This document shows, piece after piece, positions 8,566 through 17,023 of a stretch of DNA of 64,000 bases. Position 1 is the first letter of the stretch, and every line of letters starts with the position of its first letter. Below the pieces are notes generated by a model. It was not told where the DNA came from. It saw only the letters and a program-made list of their open reading frames with translations, and did no database searches. The stretch is from CAYRNY01 sp964425755 (GTDB taxonomy: Bacteria > Chloroflexota > Anaerolineae > Aggregatilineales > Aggregatilineaceae). A program made the translations under genes and the position numbers. The stretch lies in assembly GCA_964425755.1 (NCBI GenBank), contig CAYRNY010000001.1:310001-374000 (forward strand). The letters run 5' to 3'.

Positions 8566-9042
8566 CTACACTTTAAAATAGACGTACACCTTCAGGCGGC
8601 CCAGCGTGATCTCGTCCCCATCGCGCAGGCGCTTTTCGACCGCCGCCTGCAGCGGCTCGCCGTTAAGCCAGGTGCCGTTGGTGCTGTTGAGATCGGCCAG
8701 GAAAACCGCGTCCTCTTCGCGCAGCAGCCGCGCGTGCCGCCGCGAGACACCGGCTTCGTCGGCACCGTAAGGGGCCAGGTTGATGTAGGTCACGTTCTCT
8801 TCCGTCTTGGAAAGCCGGCCAAGGATCACCTCGTTACGAATCTTGACCAGGATCGGCGTTTCATCATCACCCACTTGCAGGATCAGCACCTGCTCTTCGC
8901 CCAGGCGATCCGTGCCCCCGAACTCTTCCGCATCATCAAGCTGCCGTGTCGACAGCGACACGGCAACCAGGGCGACGCCGCACTGTTCGCAATAGATCAC
9001 ACCTTCCGGGTTTTCATATCCACAATGCGGGCATAATTGCAT
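8566..9042 (-). CDS. Zinc-ribbon FHA-domain protein
   Basis: A 158-residue protein. The N-terminal zinc ribbon has the pattern CPHCGYENPEG...YCEQCG (residues 4-22). The C-terminal FHA domain (about 75-150) has the expected motifs: LGR in VILGRLSK, SRRHARL, and NSTNGTWLNGEPL. FHA domains bind phosphothreonine, so it is a likely reader for a PknB-type kinase such as the one at 35846. AGGGGA precedes the ATG. It stands alone, with short gaps on both sides. Confidence 0.9.
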   Translation of the reverse strand: MQLCPHCGYENPEGVIYCEQCGVALVAVSLSTRQLDDAEEFGGTDRLGEEQVLILQVGDDETPILVKIRNEVILGRLSKTEENVTYINLAPYGADEAGVSRRHARLLREEDAVFLADLNSTNGTWLNGEPLQAAVEKRLRDGDEITLGRLKVYVYFKV

Positions 9043-9218
9043 AGTCGGTTTCCCCTACGACCTACTTGCAGCGGTGCGGCCCCAAAATAAACCAGCCCTG
9101 CCAGCACCTTTGCCGGACGTTCAACGCATCGCCTATTATTATCGCTTAAAACGTATTTCTGCGCGAACTAACGGATTTCGGGAACAGCGGCGTTGCACGG
9201 CGCACCGGCCCGGCCACG

Positions 9219-10052
9219 CTATCCGAGCGGCTCCCAGCGCACGATCTGCCGCCGCTCAAAGATCGCGACACGCTCGAACCCGGCCTCGCGTGCCAGCGTG
9301 ACCGCAGCGTCAAGCGCCCACCCGACGTGATCGGGCTGGTGCGCGTCGCTGCCCAATGTGAGAATCTCGCCGCCCATCTCGCGATACCAGTACAACATGG
9401 CCGGGCCGGGATGCATGTCCGGCAGGCCGCGCCGCAGCGACGCCGTGTTGATCTCGATGCCGGTGCCGGTCTCGATGCACGCCTGCCACACCGGGCGCAC
9501 CCAGGCTTCCCAGCGCGTCACGTCCAGCGGGCCGTAGACCTCGAACGCAATGCGCTTGAACACGTCCGGGTGCGCCAGCACGTCGAACCCGCCCGCACGG
9601 ACCATCTGCTCCAGCTCGCTGAAATACGCGTCCAGCACGGACTCCAGGTCGTGCGACCGGAAATACTCGTGATCAAACAGGTTGTGGTTGCCCAGCCAGT
9701 GCAGGCTACCCAGGACGACATCATACGGGTACTGCGCCAGTACCGGGGCGTGCTCGTCGCGGTAAATGTGCGGCTCGCCCAGCTCCACCCCCGCGCGGAT
9801 CGCCAGTCCCTGCGGCCCGAAACGCGCCCGCGCGGCAGCGACCTGCTCAAAGAACTCTGCCGGGCGATAGTAATGGTGGCATCGGTCCAGCGGGTGCGCG
9901 TCGAAGTGCTCGGTAAACGCGATCTCGGTGATGCCGCGCCGGAGCGCGCTCGCGCACATCTCCGCCATCGCTGCCTCGGAGTCGCAGCTCAGGTCGGTGT
10001 GCGTGTGGTAATCCTGCGGGATGTGTCCGTTCGTGCGAGGTGAACCGGTCAT
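9219..10052 (-). CDS. PHP-domain phosphoesterase (histidinol-phosphatase-like)
   Basis: A 277-residue protein with the metal ligands of the PHP family in order: DYHTHTDLSC (HxH), ITEIAFTEHFD, AGVELGEPH, VLGSLHWLG, VLAHPDVFK, and the C-terminal TLGSDAHQPDHVG. This is the HisK/HisJ type that hydrolyses histidinol phosphate with a trinuclear metal centre. Paralogues act on other phosphoesters, so the substrate is not certain. An ATG at 10052 with AGGAG 13 nt upstream is preferred to an in-frame GTG that abuts the same site. It follows the pseudo-GTPase/VOC gene by 40 bp. Confidence 0.85.
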   Translation of the reverse strand: MTGSPRTNGHIPQDYHTHTDLSCDSEAAMAEMCASALRRGITEIAFTEHFDAHPLDRCHHYYRPAEFFEQVAAARARFGPQGLAIRAGVELGEPHIYRDEHAPVLAQYPYDVVLGSLHWLGNHNLFDHEYFRSHDLESVLDAYFSELEQMVRAGGFDVLAHPDVFKRIAFEVYGPLDVTRWEAWVRPVWQACIETGTGIEINTASLRRGLPDMHPGPAMLYWYREMGGEILTLGSDAHQPDHVGWALDAAVTLAREAGFERVAIFERRQIVRWEPLG

Positions 10053-10091
10053 AAGCGGGAATGGACTCCTTTCCACAGCGGCGCTGCACGG

Positions 10092-11108
10092 CTAACGGTG
10101 CGCGTAGGCCGTCTCGCCGGCGAATAGCTCGATACACGTGCCGTCAGGGTCGGCGATCACGGCGCGGCGGATGTCGCCCGCCGTCACCGGTTCGAGCACC
10201 ACCCGCGCTCCCGCCGCTGCCAGCGACTCGACCAGCGCATCCAGCGCCGCGACGCGCAGCGACAACTGGCGCAGCCCGGCGGCACGCTCCGGCGGATCGC
10301 TCGCGTCCGGCATGGTGATCAGCTCCAGCACAGCGCGTCCGGCGTCCAGGTGCGCGACACGCCGCCCCTGCCCGGCGGGATCGTCAACGTAGCCCAGCAC
10401 GGGGAAGCCCAACAGATCGTGGTAGAACACCAGCGCGCGATCCAGGTCGCGCACGCCGACGCTCACGCGTGCCAGGCCGTGAACACGCGGCATCACTGGC
10501 TCAGCCGCGTCCGGGCGGGGTTCCGGGTCCTGCGGCCTGCTGACCGGCGGCGGTGCGGGCATGTCCCCCGCGAAGATCGGCGGCGGGACGCGGTCGGGGT
10601 TGTCGATGTAGCGCACCAGGCGGCGGATGATGCGGTGCACGGTCTTCGGCTGGTCCGGCACGTAGGGCATGATCAGCAGGTTCGGGTGCAGCCCCAGCAC
10701 CTCGCGGATCTCGTCGGACGAGAGCGCTTCAGGCTCGTTCTGCCGCCCCGCCGCGATGATTAGGTCCGCCCCTGGGTGCAGCACGTTGAGCCGCCGCAGC
10801 GCCGCGCGGATCGCGTTGGGCGCTAAAATCTTGACCGCATCGATGATCGCGATGTAACCATCGCTCTTGAGCAGGCCCGCCCCACCCGCCATCTCGTCGC
10901 TGAGCGCCTGCACATACACCGGCTGAATGAACACCCCCGTCAGCTTGGCGAAGCGCAGCACGTCAGGATCGTGCCCGACGCGCGACTCCGGCGGTTCCAT
11001 CTCCCACACCAGGCGCATGAAATCACGCGTGCTAACCGGCGACCGGCAGTCCTCATCCGGCGCGCGATCATCGGGACAATAAAAGCCAAAGACGGCAATT
11101 TTGATCAT
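10092..11108 (-). CDS. MglA-like pseudo-GTPase fused to a VOC (glyoxalase-fold) domain
   Basis: A 338-residue protein. The ATG at 11108 has GGAGAG 10 nt upstream. Residues 1-165 resemble the Ras-like GTPases of Chloroflexota: 'KSDGYIAIIDAVKI' matches the strand after switch II, 'HPGADLIIAAGRQNEPEAL' takes the place of the NKxD region, and 'VHRIIRRLVRYID' is the final helix. No GxxxxGK[ST] P-loop is present; the N-terminus reads IKIAVFGFYCPDD. After a Pro-rich linker, residues about 205-335 form a VOC domain (VSVGVRDLDRALVFYHDLLG and a VIADPDGTCIELF end). Nucleotide hydrolysis is unlikely. The enzymatic role of the VOC part is unknown. Confidence 0.65.
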   Translation of the reverse strand: MIKIAVFGFYCPDDRAPDEDCRSPVSTRDFMRLVWEMEPPESRVGHDPDVLRFAKLTGVFIQPVYVQALSDEMAGGAGLLKSDGYIAIIDAVKILAPNAIRAALRRLNVLHPGADLIIAAGRQNEPEALSSDEIREVLGLHPNLLIMPYVPDQPKTVHRIIRRLVRYIDNPDRVPPPIFAGDMPAPPPVSRPQDPEPRPDAAEPVMPRVHGLARVSVGVRDLDRALVFYHDLLGFPVLGYVDDPAGQGRRVAHLDAGRAVLELITMPDASDPPERAAGLRQLSLRVAALDALVESLAAAGARVVLEPVTAGDIRRAVIADPDGTCIELFAGETAYAHR

Positions 11109-11270
11109 GCTGGATTGGCTCTCCATGCGCTCGGCGCTACGAAAGGGCAGGCCGGAGCCCACCATTGGAGATTATAGCGTAAGTCCGGCGCGGGGCATGG
11201 GTCAAATGAGGACGTTCAAGCATTGAGGTATGACGCGCCGCCGCACGGCGCGCGCTGGCGAACCCGGTCA

Positions 11271-13037
11271 TCACGCCGGGGCCGAATCTGCCCCAGGCAA
11301 GACGAAGTAAAACTCGCAGCCACCACCGGGGACGCAATCCACGCCCACATCCCCGCCAAGCCGCTCCATGATGCGCTGCACGATCGACAGCCCCAGGCCG
11401 TACCCCTTGGTCCCGACGCGGTTCAGGCGGTTGAAGGGCCGGAACAATTGCGCCATTTCTTCCGGCGTCAGGCCCGCGCCGTTATCGCGCACCCAGAAAC
11501 GGATCGCGCCGCCGGGCTGCGCGGACGCGCCAAGCGTGACGCGCGGGGGATCGCCGCCGTACTTGATCGCGTTGCACACGTAGTTGTACCATACTTCCTC
11601 GATCCAGGGGCCGTAACCCCGCGCCACCGGCCATTCCTCCGGCATGTCGAGCGTGGCCCCGGTTTCGCGTTGCAGGGGCAGCACGCGGCGGCACATGTTC
11701 AGCACAATGTCGCCCATATCCAGCGCCTCTTGCGTAACCTCGCCATACCGGACCTGCGCCAGCAGCAGCAGTTCGTCGATGATCGTCGCCAGCTTTGTGC
11801 TGCCGTTGGCGATCTCCTCGACGAATTGCGTTTTGTCGTCCTCACCGAGCAGATCGGCCTCGTCGAGCAGCATCCGCGCATACGATACGATCAGGCTCAG
11901 CGGCCCCTTGAGATCGTGCGCCACCGTGTGCGCGAACGAGTCCAGCTCCCCGATCAACTGCTCGCGCTCGTCTTCGATCTGCTTGCGGGCCGTGATGTCG
12001 CGCGCCGCCATGACGCGCAGCGTGCGCCCTTCGGCGGACAATACGCGCACGTGCACTTCCGCGATGAAATGCGAGCCGTCCTTGCGCCGCCCGACCAGTT
12101 CGCGCGGGCGCCCATCATCGGCGTCCATACACGCGCGCATCGCGGCGTGCGATTCCGGCGCGACCAGGTCCCACATGGATTTTTCGCGTGCTTCGTCCAG
12201 TGTATAGCCGAACAGGTTCAGCGCGCTGCGGTTCATATCCACCACGCGCCTCGCGTCATGAAAAACCAGCGCTTCGAACGCGGCGTTCGCCAGCCGCCGG
12301 AAGCGCTCTTCGCTCTGCTGGGCTTCGCGTGCCGCCGCCGCGAGCGCTGTCGTCTGGCGCGCGTCGAGCAGGCGCAGCCGTTCCAGCCGCGTGATCGTGC
12401 GCACGCGGATCACATGCACGAGCAGCGCGAGCACCGTCGACGCCAGCAGCCCGAACACGAAGTGCGTCCACATCTCGCCGTCCATGCCGGTGACGATCAC
12501 CGACACCAGCCAGCTTATCCACGTCACCACCAGCAGCGCGAGCAGGTACTGCCAGCGCAGCAGCAACACCGACGCACCGACGATCAGCAGCATCAGGTTT
12601 GTGGTGTGCAGCGCGTTCCCCGTCACGAGCAGGTGCGCCAGCGCATTGACCAGCACCAACCCGCCGATCGCGGTGCCGAACGGGTGCGCCCACGCCAGCG
12701 GCAGCTCCCACCGCGCGAGCGCGACATACACCGCCAGCAGCAGCAACGCCGTGCCCCCCGCCAGCAGCGCCATCGGGAGCGCCTCGCCGGGGCGCAGCAG
12801 CCGCAAATGCCCGATCGCGTACACGACGTACAGCGGCAGCAAGCCCAGCGCCAGCGGGCGCACATGCTCGCGCACCACGCGATCCAGCCCCCGGTTGAGC
12901 CGGGGCGCATCGAACGGGTTACCGGCCCCACCGGGGGCAGGGACATGCCGATTGCCATGCGAGGATGGCACTGGGAAATGCACCTCAACGGTCATAGCCT
13001 GGTTCACAACGCTAACGGATGGATAATTGATAAACAT
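11271..13037 (-). CDS. Membrane PAS-domain sensor histidine kinase
   Basis: A protein of about 588 residues with six or so transmembrane helices in the first 210 residues (for example PLALGLLPLYVVYAIG and ALLVVTWISWLVSVIVTG). A PAS domain follows (about 250-365, RFRRLANAAFEALVFHD), then a HisKA helix with the phospho-accepting His in HTVAHDLKGPL, and a HATPase domain with N, G1 and G2 boxes (NYVCNAIKYGG, VRDNGAGL, GTKGYGLGLSIV). The start is ATG 13037 or ATG 12995. A TATACT box lies directly before 13037, so the later start is possible. No response regulator gene is adjacent, so it is an orphan kinase. Confidence 0.88.
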   Translation of the reverse strand: MFINYPSVSVVNQAMTVEVHFPVPSSHGNRHVPAPGGAGNPFDAPRLNRGLDRVVREHVRPLALGLLPLYVVYAIGHLRLLRPGEALPMALLAGGTALLLLAVYVALARWELPLAWAHPFGTAIGGLVLVNALAHLLVTGNALHTTNLMLLIVGASVLLLRWQYLLALLVVTWISWLVSVIVTGMDGEMWTHFVFGLLASTVLALLVHVIRVRTITRLERLRLLDARQTTALAAAAREAQQSEERFRRLANAAFEALVFHDARRVVDMNRSALNLFGYTLDEAREKSMWDLVAPESHAAMRACMDADDGRPRELVGRRKDGSHFIAEVHVRVLSAEGRTLRVMAARDITARKQIEDEREQLIGELDSFAHTVAHDLKGPLSLIVSYARMLLDEADLLGEDDKTQFVEEIANGSTKLATIIDELLLLAQVRYGEVTQEALDMGDIVLNMCRRVLPLQRETGATLDMPEEWPVARGYGPWIEEVWYNYVCNAIKYGGDPPRVTLGASAQPGGAIRFWVRDNGAGLTPEEMAQLFRPFNRLNRVGTKGYGLGLSIVQRIMERLGGDVGVDCVPGGGCEFYFVLPGADSAPA

Positions 13038-13045
13038 AGTATAGC

Positions 13046-13077
13046 GCAAAAATAAACGGGAGCGTGGCGCGCTCCCG
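13046..13077 (-). terminator. Intrinsic terminator of the lpd gene
   Basis: CGGGAGCG (13057-13064) pairs with CGCTCCCG (13070-13077), with a 5-nt loop. On the minus strand it is followed by TTTATTTTTG. It lies 43 bp after the dihydrolipoamide dehydrogenase stop codon and separates that gene from the kinase. Confidence 0.8.
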
Positions 13078-13119
13078 AATTCTATGTGAATTTTAAGGCC
13101 GCCGTGCCCGGCGTGGTGC

Positions 13120-14523
13120 CTACAGGTGGATCATGTGCCCTTCCAACCCGTGCGCGACCTCCATCAGCGCCTCGGAGAGCGTCGGGTGGGCGTGGACGTT
13201 ATGCGCGATCTCGAAGGGGGTCAGCTCCCACTTCTGCGCGAGCGTCCATTCGGGCAGCAACTCGGTCACGTCCGGGCCGACCAGGTGCGCGCCCAGAATC
13301 TCGCCGTACTTCTTGTCGCTGATCACTTTCACAAACCCGACGCCCTCGCCCAGGCCCAGCGCCTTGCCGTTCACCTGGAAGGGGAACTTCGCGACGTTGA
13401 CGTCGAACCCGGCTTCGCGGGCCTGCTCCTCGGTGTACCCGAAGCTGGCGACCTGCGGCTGGCAGTAGGTGCAGCGCGGCATCATGCGGTAGTCGAGCGT
13501 GACGGGGTCCTGCCCCGCGATGGTCTCAGCGGCGACGATGCCCATCGCGCTGCCGACGTGCGCCAGCATCAGTTTTGCGGTCACATCGCCGACCGCGTAC
13601 ACGCCGGATACGCTCGTGCGCATGTGGTCATCGATCGCGATCGCGCCGTTGTCGGTCAGTTCCAGGCCCTTGATGTTCTCCAGGCCGTAACCCTCGGTGC
13701 GCGGCTTGAAGCCGGTCGCCATCAGCGCTTTCTCGGCTTCGAGCACCTGCGTTTCGCCGTCCGACTCGAGCGTGACCTTCACGCCTTTGCCGGTATCCTC
13801 AACGGATTTCATCGCCGTGCCGGTCATGAATTTCACGCCGAGTTTCTTGTACTGGCGCTCAAGTTCTTCAGAGACTTCGGGGTCCTCGTTGGGCAGCAGG
13901 TGCGGGAAGTACTCGACGAGCGTCACATCCACGCCGTAATTGTGCATCACGTAAGCGAACTCCATGCCGATCGGCCCCGCCCCCACGATCACCACGCTCT
14001 CCGGCAGTTCGTCGGACATGATCGCTTCAAGATACGTGATCACGTTGTCGGACAGCTCCACGCCCGGCAGCAGATTGACTTCCGCGCCCGTCGCGATGAT
14101 CAGGTTTTTGGCGCTCAGCGTCTCGCTCTCGCCCTCGTTAAGGTCGACGGTGACCGTGTGCTGGTCGTTAATCGTGCCCCAGCCGTCGTAGGTGTCGATC
14201 TCGTTCTTGCGCATCAAAAAGCCGACGCCCTTCACCAGCCGGTCGGACGCCTTGCGGCTGCGCTTGAACGCGACGCTGTAGTCCACCGCCACGCCCTCGC
14301 CGCCGTTGAAGCCGAATTCCTTCATGCGGTGCTGGACGATATGCGCCAGTTCGGCGTTACGCAGCAGCGCCTTGGACGGGATGCAGCCCACGTTCAGGCA
14401 GACGCCGCCCCACCACTGCTTCTCGACGATCGCGGTTTTCAGGCCCAACTGCGCGCTGCGGATCGCCGCGACATAGCCGCCCGGCCCCGCGCCCAACACC
14501 AGGACATCGTATTCTTTCGCCAT
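13120..14523 (-). CDS. lpdA: Dihydrolipoamide dehydrogenase (E3)
   Basis: FAD-dependent re-oxidation of dihydrolipoamide by NAD+ for 2-oxoacid dehydrogenase complexes or the glycine cleavage system. The 467-residue protein has GAGPGGYVAA (FAD, residues 11-20), the redox disulfide GGVCLNVGCIPSK (Cys42, Cys47), the NAD-binding VIVGAGPIGMEFA, the second FAD motif VYAVGDV, and the C-terminal HAHPTLSEAL catalytic His-Glu pair. AAGGAG lies 9 nt before the ATG. It is not next to E1/E2 genes and has its own terminator, so it is probably shared by several complexes. Confidence 0.95.
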   Translation of the reverse strand: MAKEYDVLVLGAGPGGYVAAIRSAQLGLKTAIVEKQWWGGVCLNVGCIPSKALLRNAELAHIVQHRMKEFGFNGGEGVAVDYSVAFKRSRKASDRLVKGVGFLMRKNEIDTYDGWGTINDQHTVTVDLNEGESETLSAKNLIIATGAEVNLLPGVELSDNVITYLEAIMSDELPESVVIVGAGPIGMEFAYVMHNYGVDVTLVEYFPHLLPNEDPEVSEELERQYKKLGVKFMTGTAMKSVEDTGKGVKVTLESDGETQVLEAEKALMATGFKPRTEGYGLENIKGLELTDNGAIAIDDHMRTSVSGVYAVGDVTAKLMLAHVGSAMGIVAAETIAGQDPVTLDYRMMPRCTYCQPQVASFGYTEEQAREAGFDVNVAKFPFQVNGKALGLGEGVGFVKVISDKKYGEILGAHLVGPDVTELLPEWTLAQKWELTPFEIAHNVHAHPTLSEALMEVAHGLEGHMIHL

Positions 14524-14666
14524 GCTTGTTCGCTCCTTACGTCAGCGCCCGCCATGACCGGCGCACCGGGGATGTGTTGCGCCGGCACATGACGCGAAAT
14601 AATCTAAACCAACATCACCTAGAGATTAACGCAAAGTGGGGTAATTTGCCTCATCCGTGCCGCGTA

Positions 14667-15746
14667 TCACCCCCGCACGGACTCCAGCACGCGATAGCGC
14701 CCGGTCTCAACGACGGTGTGCACGGCCCCGAACGTATCGCGCAGCAAGCGGTCATAGGGCAGGAAGCGATTCGCCACGATGCGCAGCCGCCCGCCGGGAC
14801 GCAAGACACCGGCAGACTCGCGGACGATGCGCGCCGCGATGCTGGTATCCACGTCCACATCTTTGTGAAACGGGGGGTTCGACAGCACGAGGTCAAACTG
14901 CCGCCCCGCGACCGCGTGCGTCACGTCGCCGGGCAGCACGGTACAGCACCCGGCAAGATCGCTGGCACGCACGCTGCCCAGGGCGCAACGCACCGCCCGC
15001 AAGTCATCGTCCACCAGCGTGACCCGCGCCCCCTGCCGCGCCGCCACCAGCCCGATTATGCCGTAACCGCAGCCGATATCGAGCACCTCGCTGCCCGGCT
15101 CCACCGCCAGGTGATCCAGCAACAGCGCCGTGCCCGCGTCGAGGCGATCCCACGCAAAGACACCCGGCATCGTCATGACCATGTAATGCGTGCCGTCATG
15201 CCGCAGCCCGCGTAACTGCGGCGTCCAGGGGCGCTCGCCATCCCACGCAGCGGGCAGCGCCAGCGACTCCGGGCGCGTGGCAAGCGCGATCCGGCAGGCG
15301 CTTCTGTACGCCAGCACCGGCGCGGACCCGAACAGGTGCGCCGCGTCCTTGATCGCGGACTTCGCACCGCGCGCGTTCGGCCCGGCCAGGTACAGCCGAC
15401 CGCCCGGTCGCAGCGCCTGCCCCGCCGTCCACAGAATCGCCCGCGCCACGCTGCGCCCCTTGGGGATGTCCACCAGCACGACATCCGCCGGACCGTGCGC
15501 GTCCGCCGCCGGATAGACCGCGTCGCTCACGTCCAGCCCTGCGACGCCCGCCAGCCGCTCCAGGGCGCTGTGCGAGCTGTGCAGCGCCGTGACGCGCCCG
15601 CCGGGGCCAACCTGTGCCACCGCCCAGCGTGCCAGTTCCAGGTCGTCGCTGTGCAGCAGTAGCACGCGCGCGCCCGCGTCAAGCGTCGCCGCCTGCACGA
15701 ACAACACGCTCGTGGGCGACATGGAGCGCGAATCCCTTTCCGCCAT
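14667..15746 (-). CDS. RsmC/RlmG-like rRNA guanine-N2 methyltransferase
   Basis: A 359-residue protein with a degenerate N-terminal methyltransferase-like half and a C-terminal catalytic half. Motif I is EVLDIGCGYGIIGLVAA and the catalytic signature NPPFH is at residues 290-294, the hallmark of SAM-dependent N2-guanine methyltransferases acting on 16S (RsmC) or 23S (RlmG) rRNA. The duplicated layout matches RsmC. Which nucleotide is modified is not certain. The upstream small gene ends 27 bp before it on the same strand. Confidence 0.85.
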   Translation of the reverse strand: MAERDSRSMSPTSVLFVQAATLDAGARVLLLHSDDLELARWAVAQVGPGGRVTALHSSHSALERLAGVAGLDVSDAVYPAADAHGPADVVLVDIPKGRSVARAILWTAGQALRPGGRLYLAGPNARGAKSAIKDAAHLFGSAPVLAYRSACRIALATRPESLALPAAWDGERPWTPQLRGLRHDGTHYMVMTMPGVFAWDRLDAGTALLLDHLAVEPGSEVLDIGCGYGIIGLVAARQGARVTLVDDDLRAVRCALGSVRASDLAGCCTVLPGDVTHAVAGRQFDLVLSNPPFHKDVDVDTSIAARIVRESAGVLRPGGRLRIVANRFLPYDRLLRDTFGAVHTVVETGRYRVLESVRG

Positions 15747-15773
15747 GCGAAGTTCCCCGTTCGCGTTACACGC

Positions 15774-16118
15774 CTACCGCCGCAACCAGGGCGGGCGACG
15801 TTCGTCGGGCCGTTGGGGCAATGCGTCCGCGTCCACGTCCGGCGGCGCGATCACCTCAACCTGCAGGCGCTCGCCCACCCGCGCGATCAGGTGCAGCATG
15901 TCGCCCTCGCCCAGCGCGGCGCGGACCGCCGCCAGTTGCTCGCGGAACGCGGCCTCGTCCACGATCACCAGCTCTGAGGCGGCGGTCGTATCGAGTGGGT
16001 GCAGGCGGCACGTCTTCAGCACGCCGTGCAGCGCCGTGTAACGCTCCGCGACCGTTGCGTCGGCGTGCAGCGTGATCCATAACAGCGCGCGGTCAGATTT
16101 GATCGGGGGAAAGCGCAC
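15774..16118 (-). CDS. Conserved small protein of unknown function
   Basis: A 114-residue soluble protein without a signal peptide or membrane helix. It begins MRFPPIKSDRALLWITLHAD and has an alternating strand-helix pattern (LWITLH, SELVIVDEAAFREQLAAVRA, LQVEVIAPPD) with a Pro/Arg-rich tail. I do not recognise the family. It lies 27 bp upstream of the rRNA methyltransferase in the same direction, so it is probably co-transcribed. Confidence 0.6.
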   Translation of the reverse strand: MRFPPIKSDRALLWITLHADATVAERYTALHGVLKTCRLHPLDTTAASELVIVDEAAFREQLAAVRAALGEGDMLHLIARVGERLQVEVIAPPDVDADALPQRPDERRPPWLRR

Positions 16119-16322
16119 CGTCCTACCTTCCTGATTGCGTCACCGTCCACCATGCGCCCCAATGGTAGCCGGATCGCAGGCGAAATGCCAGCCGCCGGGC
16201 ACACCAAACGCACAAATGCGGGGCTGCTCAGCGCCCCGCATTCGCGCAAAAGTCGTTCCGGCCAGTTGTATCGCCGGGTCAAGCCCCACACACCGGCGGT
16301 GACACGTCCCCGATCGCGTGCG

Positions 16323-16688
16323 TTATGCGTGCTCTCTGGCCCTGATCCATTCCACCGCGAACGGCTCGGACGACGTGCCGAGCATATGTCCGCGCACATC
16401 GGCAAGCGACTGCTCATACATGCCCAGCAGCACCTCGTCCGGCTCTTTGAAGCGCCGCAGTGACTGCAGCGAGCACATCGTGCAGCCGCGCATGGCGCGA
16501 TAGCTGTCCGTCTCGCACGGCAGACACCCGTTCAGCCGGATCATCATCAGCATGAACGCGAGCACCTCTTCATGTGTCTCCGGCAGGCTGGTGACACGGT
16601 CCACCAGCGCAGCCCAGGCCGGCCCCCGCGAGTCGCGCAGGCGCGCGATAGCGTAATACGGAAACATCAGTTCATTCTTCGTGTACAT
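16323..16688 (-). CDS. Helical protein with two CxxC-type motifs, unknown function
   Basis: A 121-residue protein. A predicted helix (PETHEEVLAFMLMMIRLNG) leads into CLPC, and 10 residues later comes CTMC (GCLPCETDSYRAMRGCTMC). The spacing suggests an iron-sulfur or zinc site, or a redox-active pair as in AhpD-like carboxymuconolactone decarboxylase folds. The AhpD resemblance is weak. It stands alone, divergent from the secreted protein gene at 17024. Confidence 0.6.
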   Translation of the reverse strand: MYTKNELMFPYYAIARLRDSRGPAWAALVDRVTSLPETHEEVLAFMLMMIRLNGCLPCETDSYRAMRGCTMCSLQSLRRFKEPDEVLLGMYEQSLADVRGHMLGTSSEPFAVEWIRAREHA

Positions 16689-17023
16689 CCCACCCCGTCC
16701 TTGCGTAAACGTTGAAACCGTTGGTCCAATGATTATGTGACGGTCTGCCGGGCGATAACCACCGGCGCGTTCCAGTCAGGCAGAAAGCACGCTGTAATTA
16801 GCATAAGGAACGTGTACCCAATATCATAGCGTACTCCGGTACTACATTGGGTTATAAACGGGTTTCATTTACGTTGCCATACACCGGACGTAGTGCCCTA
16901 CGCACAACGCGCGTTTTTCCGGCGCTGGACTGCATGGCGTCCTCAAGCGGGAAAAGTACGGGTACAATTGGAGCGGCGTGTTATGATCCAGGTACAAAGC
17001 AATGCACAAGGGAGGCTTACAGC
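16689..17023. other. Divergent intergenic region with an inverted repeat
   Basis: A 335-bp gap between divergent genes. It holds an inverted repeat, ACCCAAT (16816-16822) and ATTGGGT (16846-16852), around a GTAC-TCCG-GTAC core, which could be an operator. A TATGAT box at 16982 lies 37 bp before the plus-strand ATG, but no matching -35 box is evident. I see no gene here. Confidence 0.45.

Noticed and set aside
11223..13055. A 610-residue plus-strand frame over the histidine kinase gene
   Set aside because: Composition is His/Arg/Gln-rich shadow sequence; the opposite strand encodes all kinase motifs.
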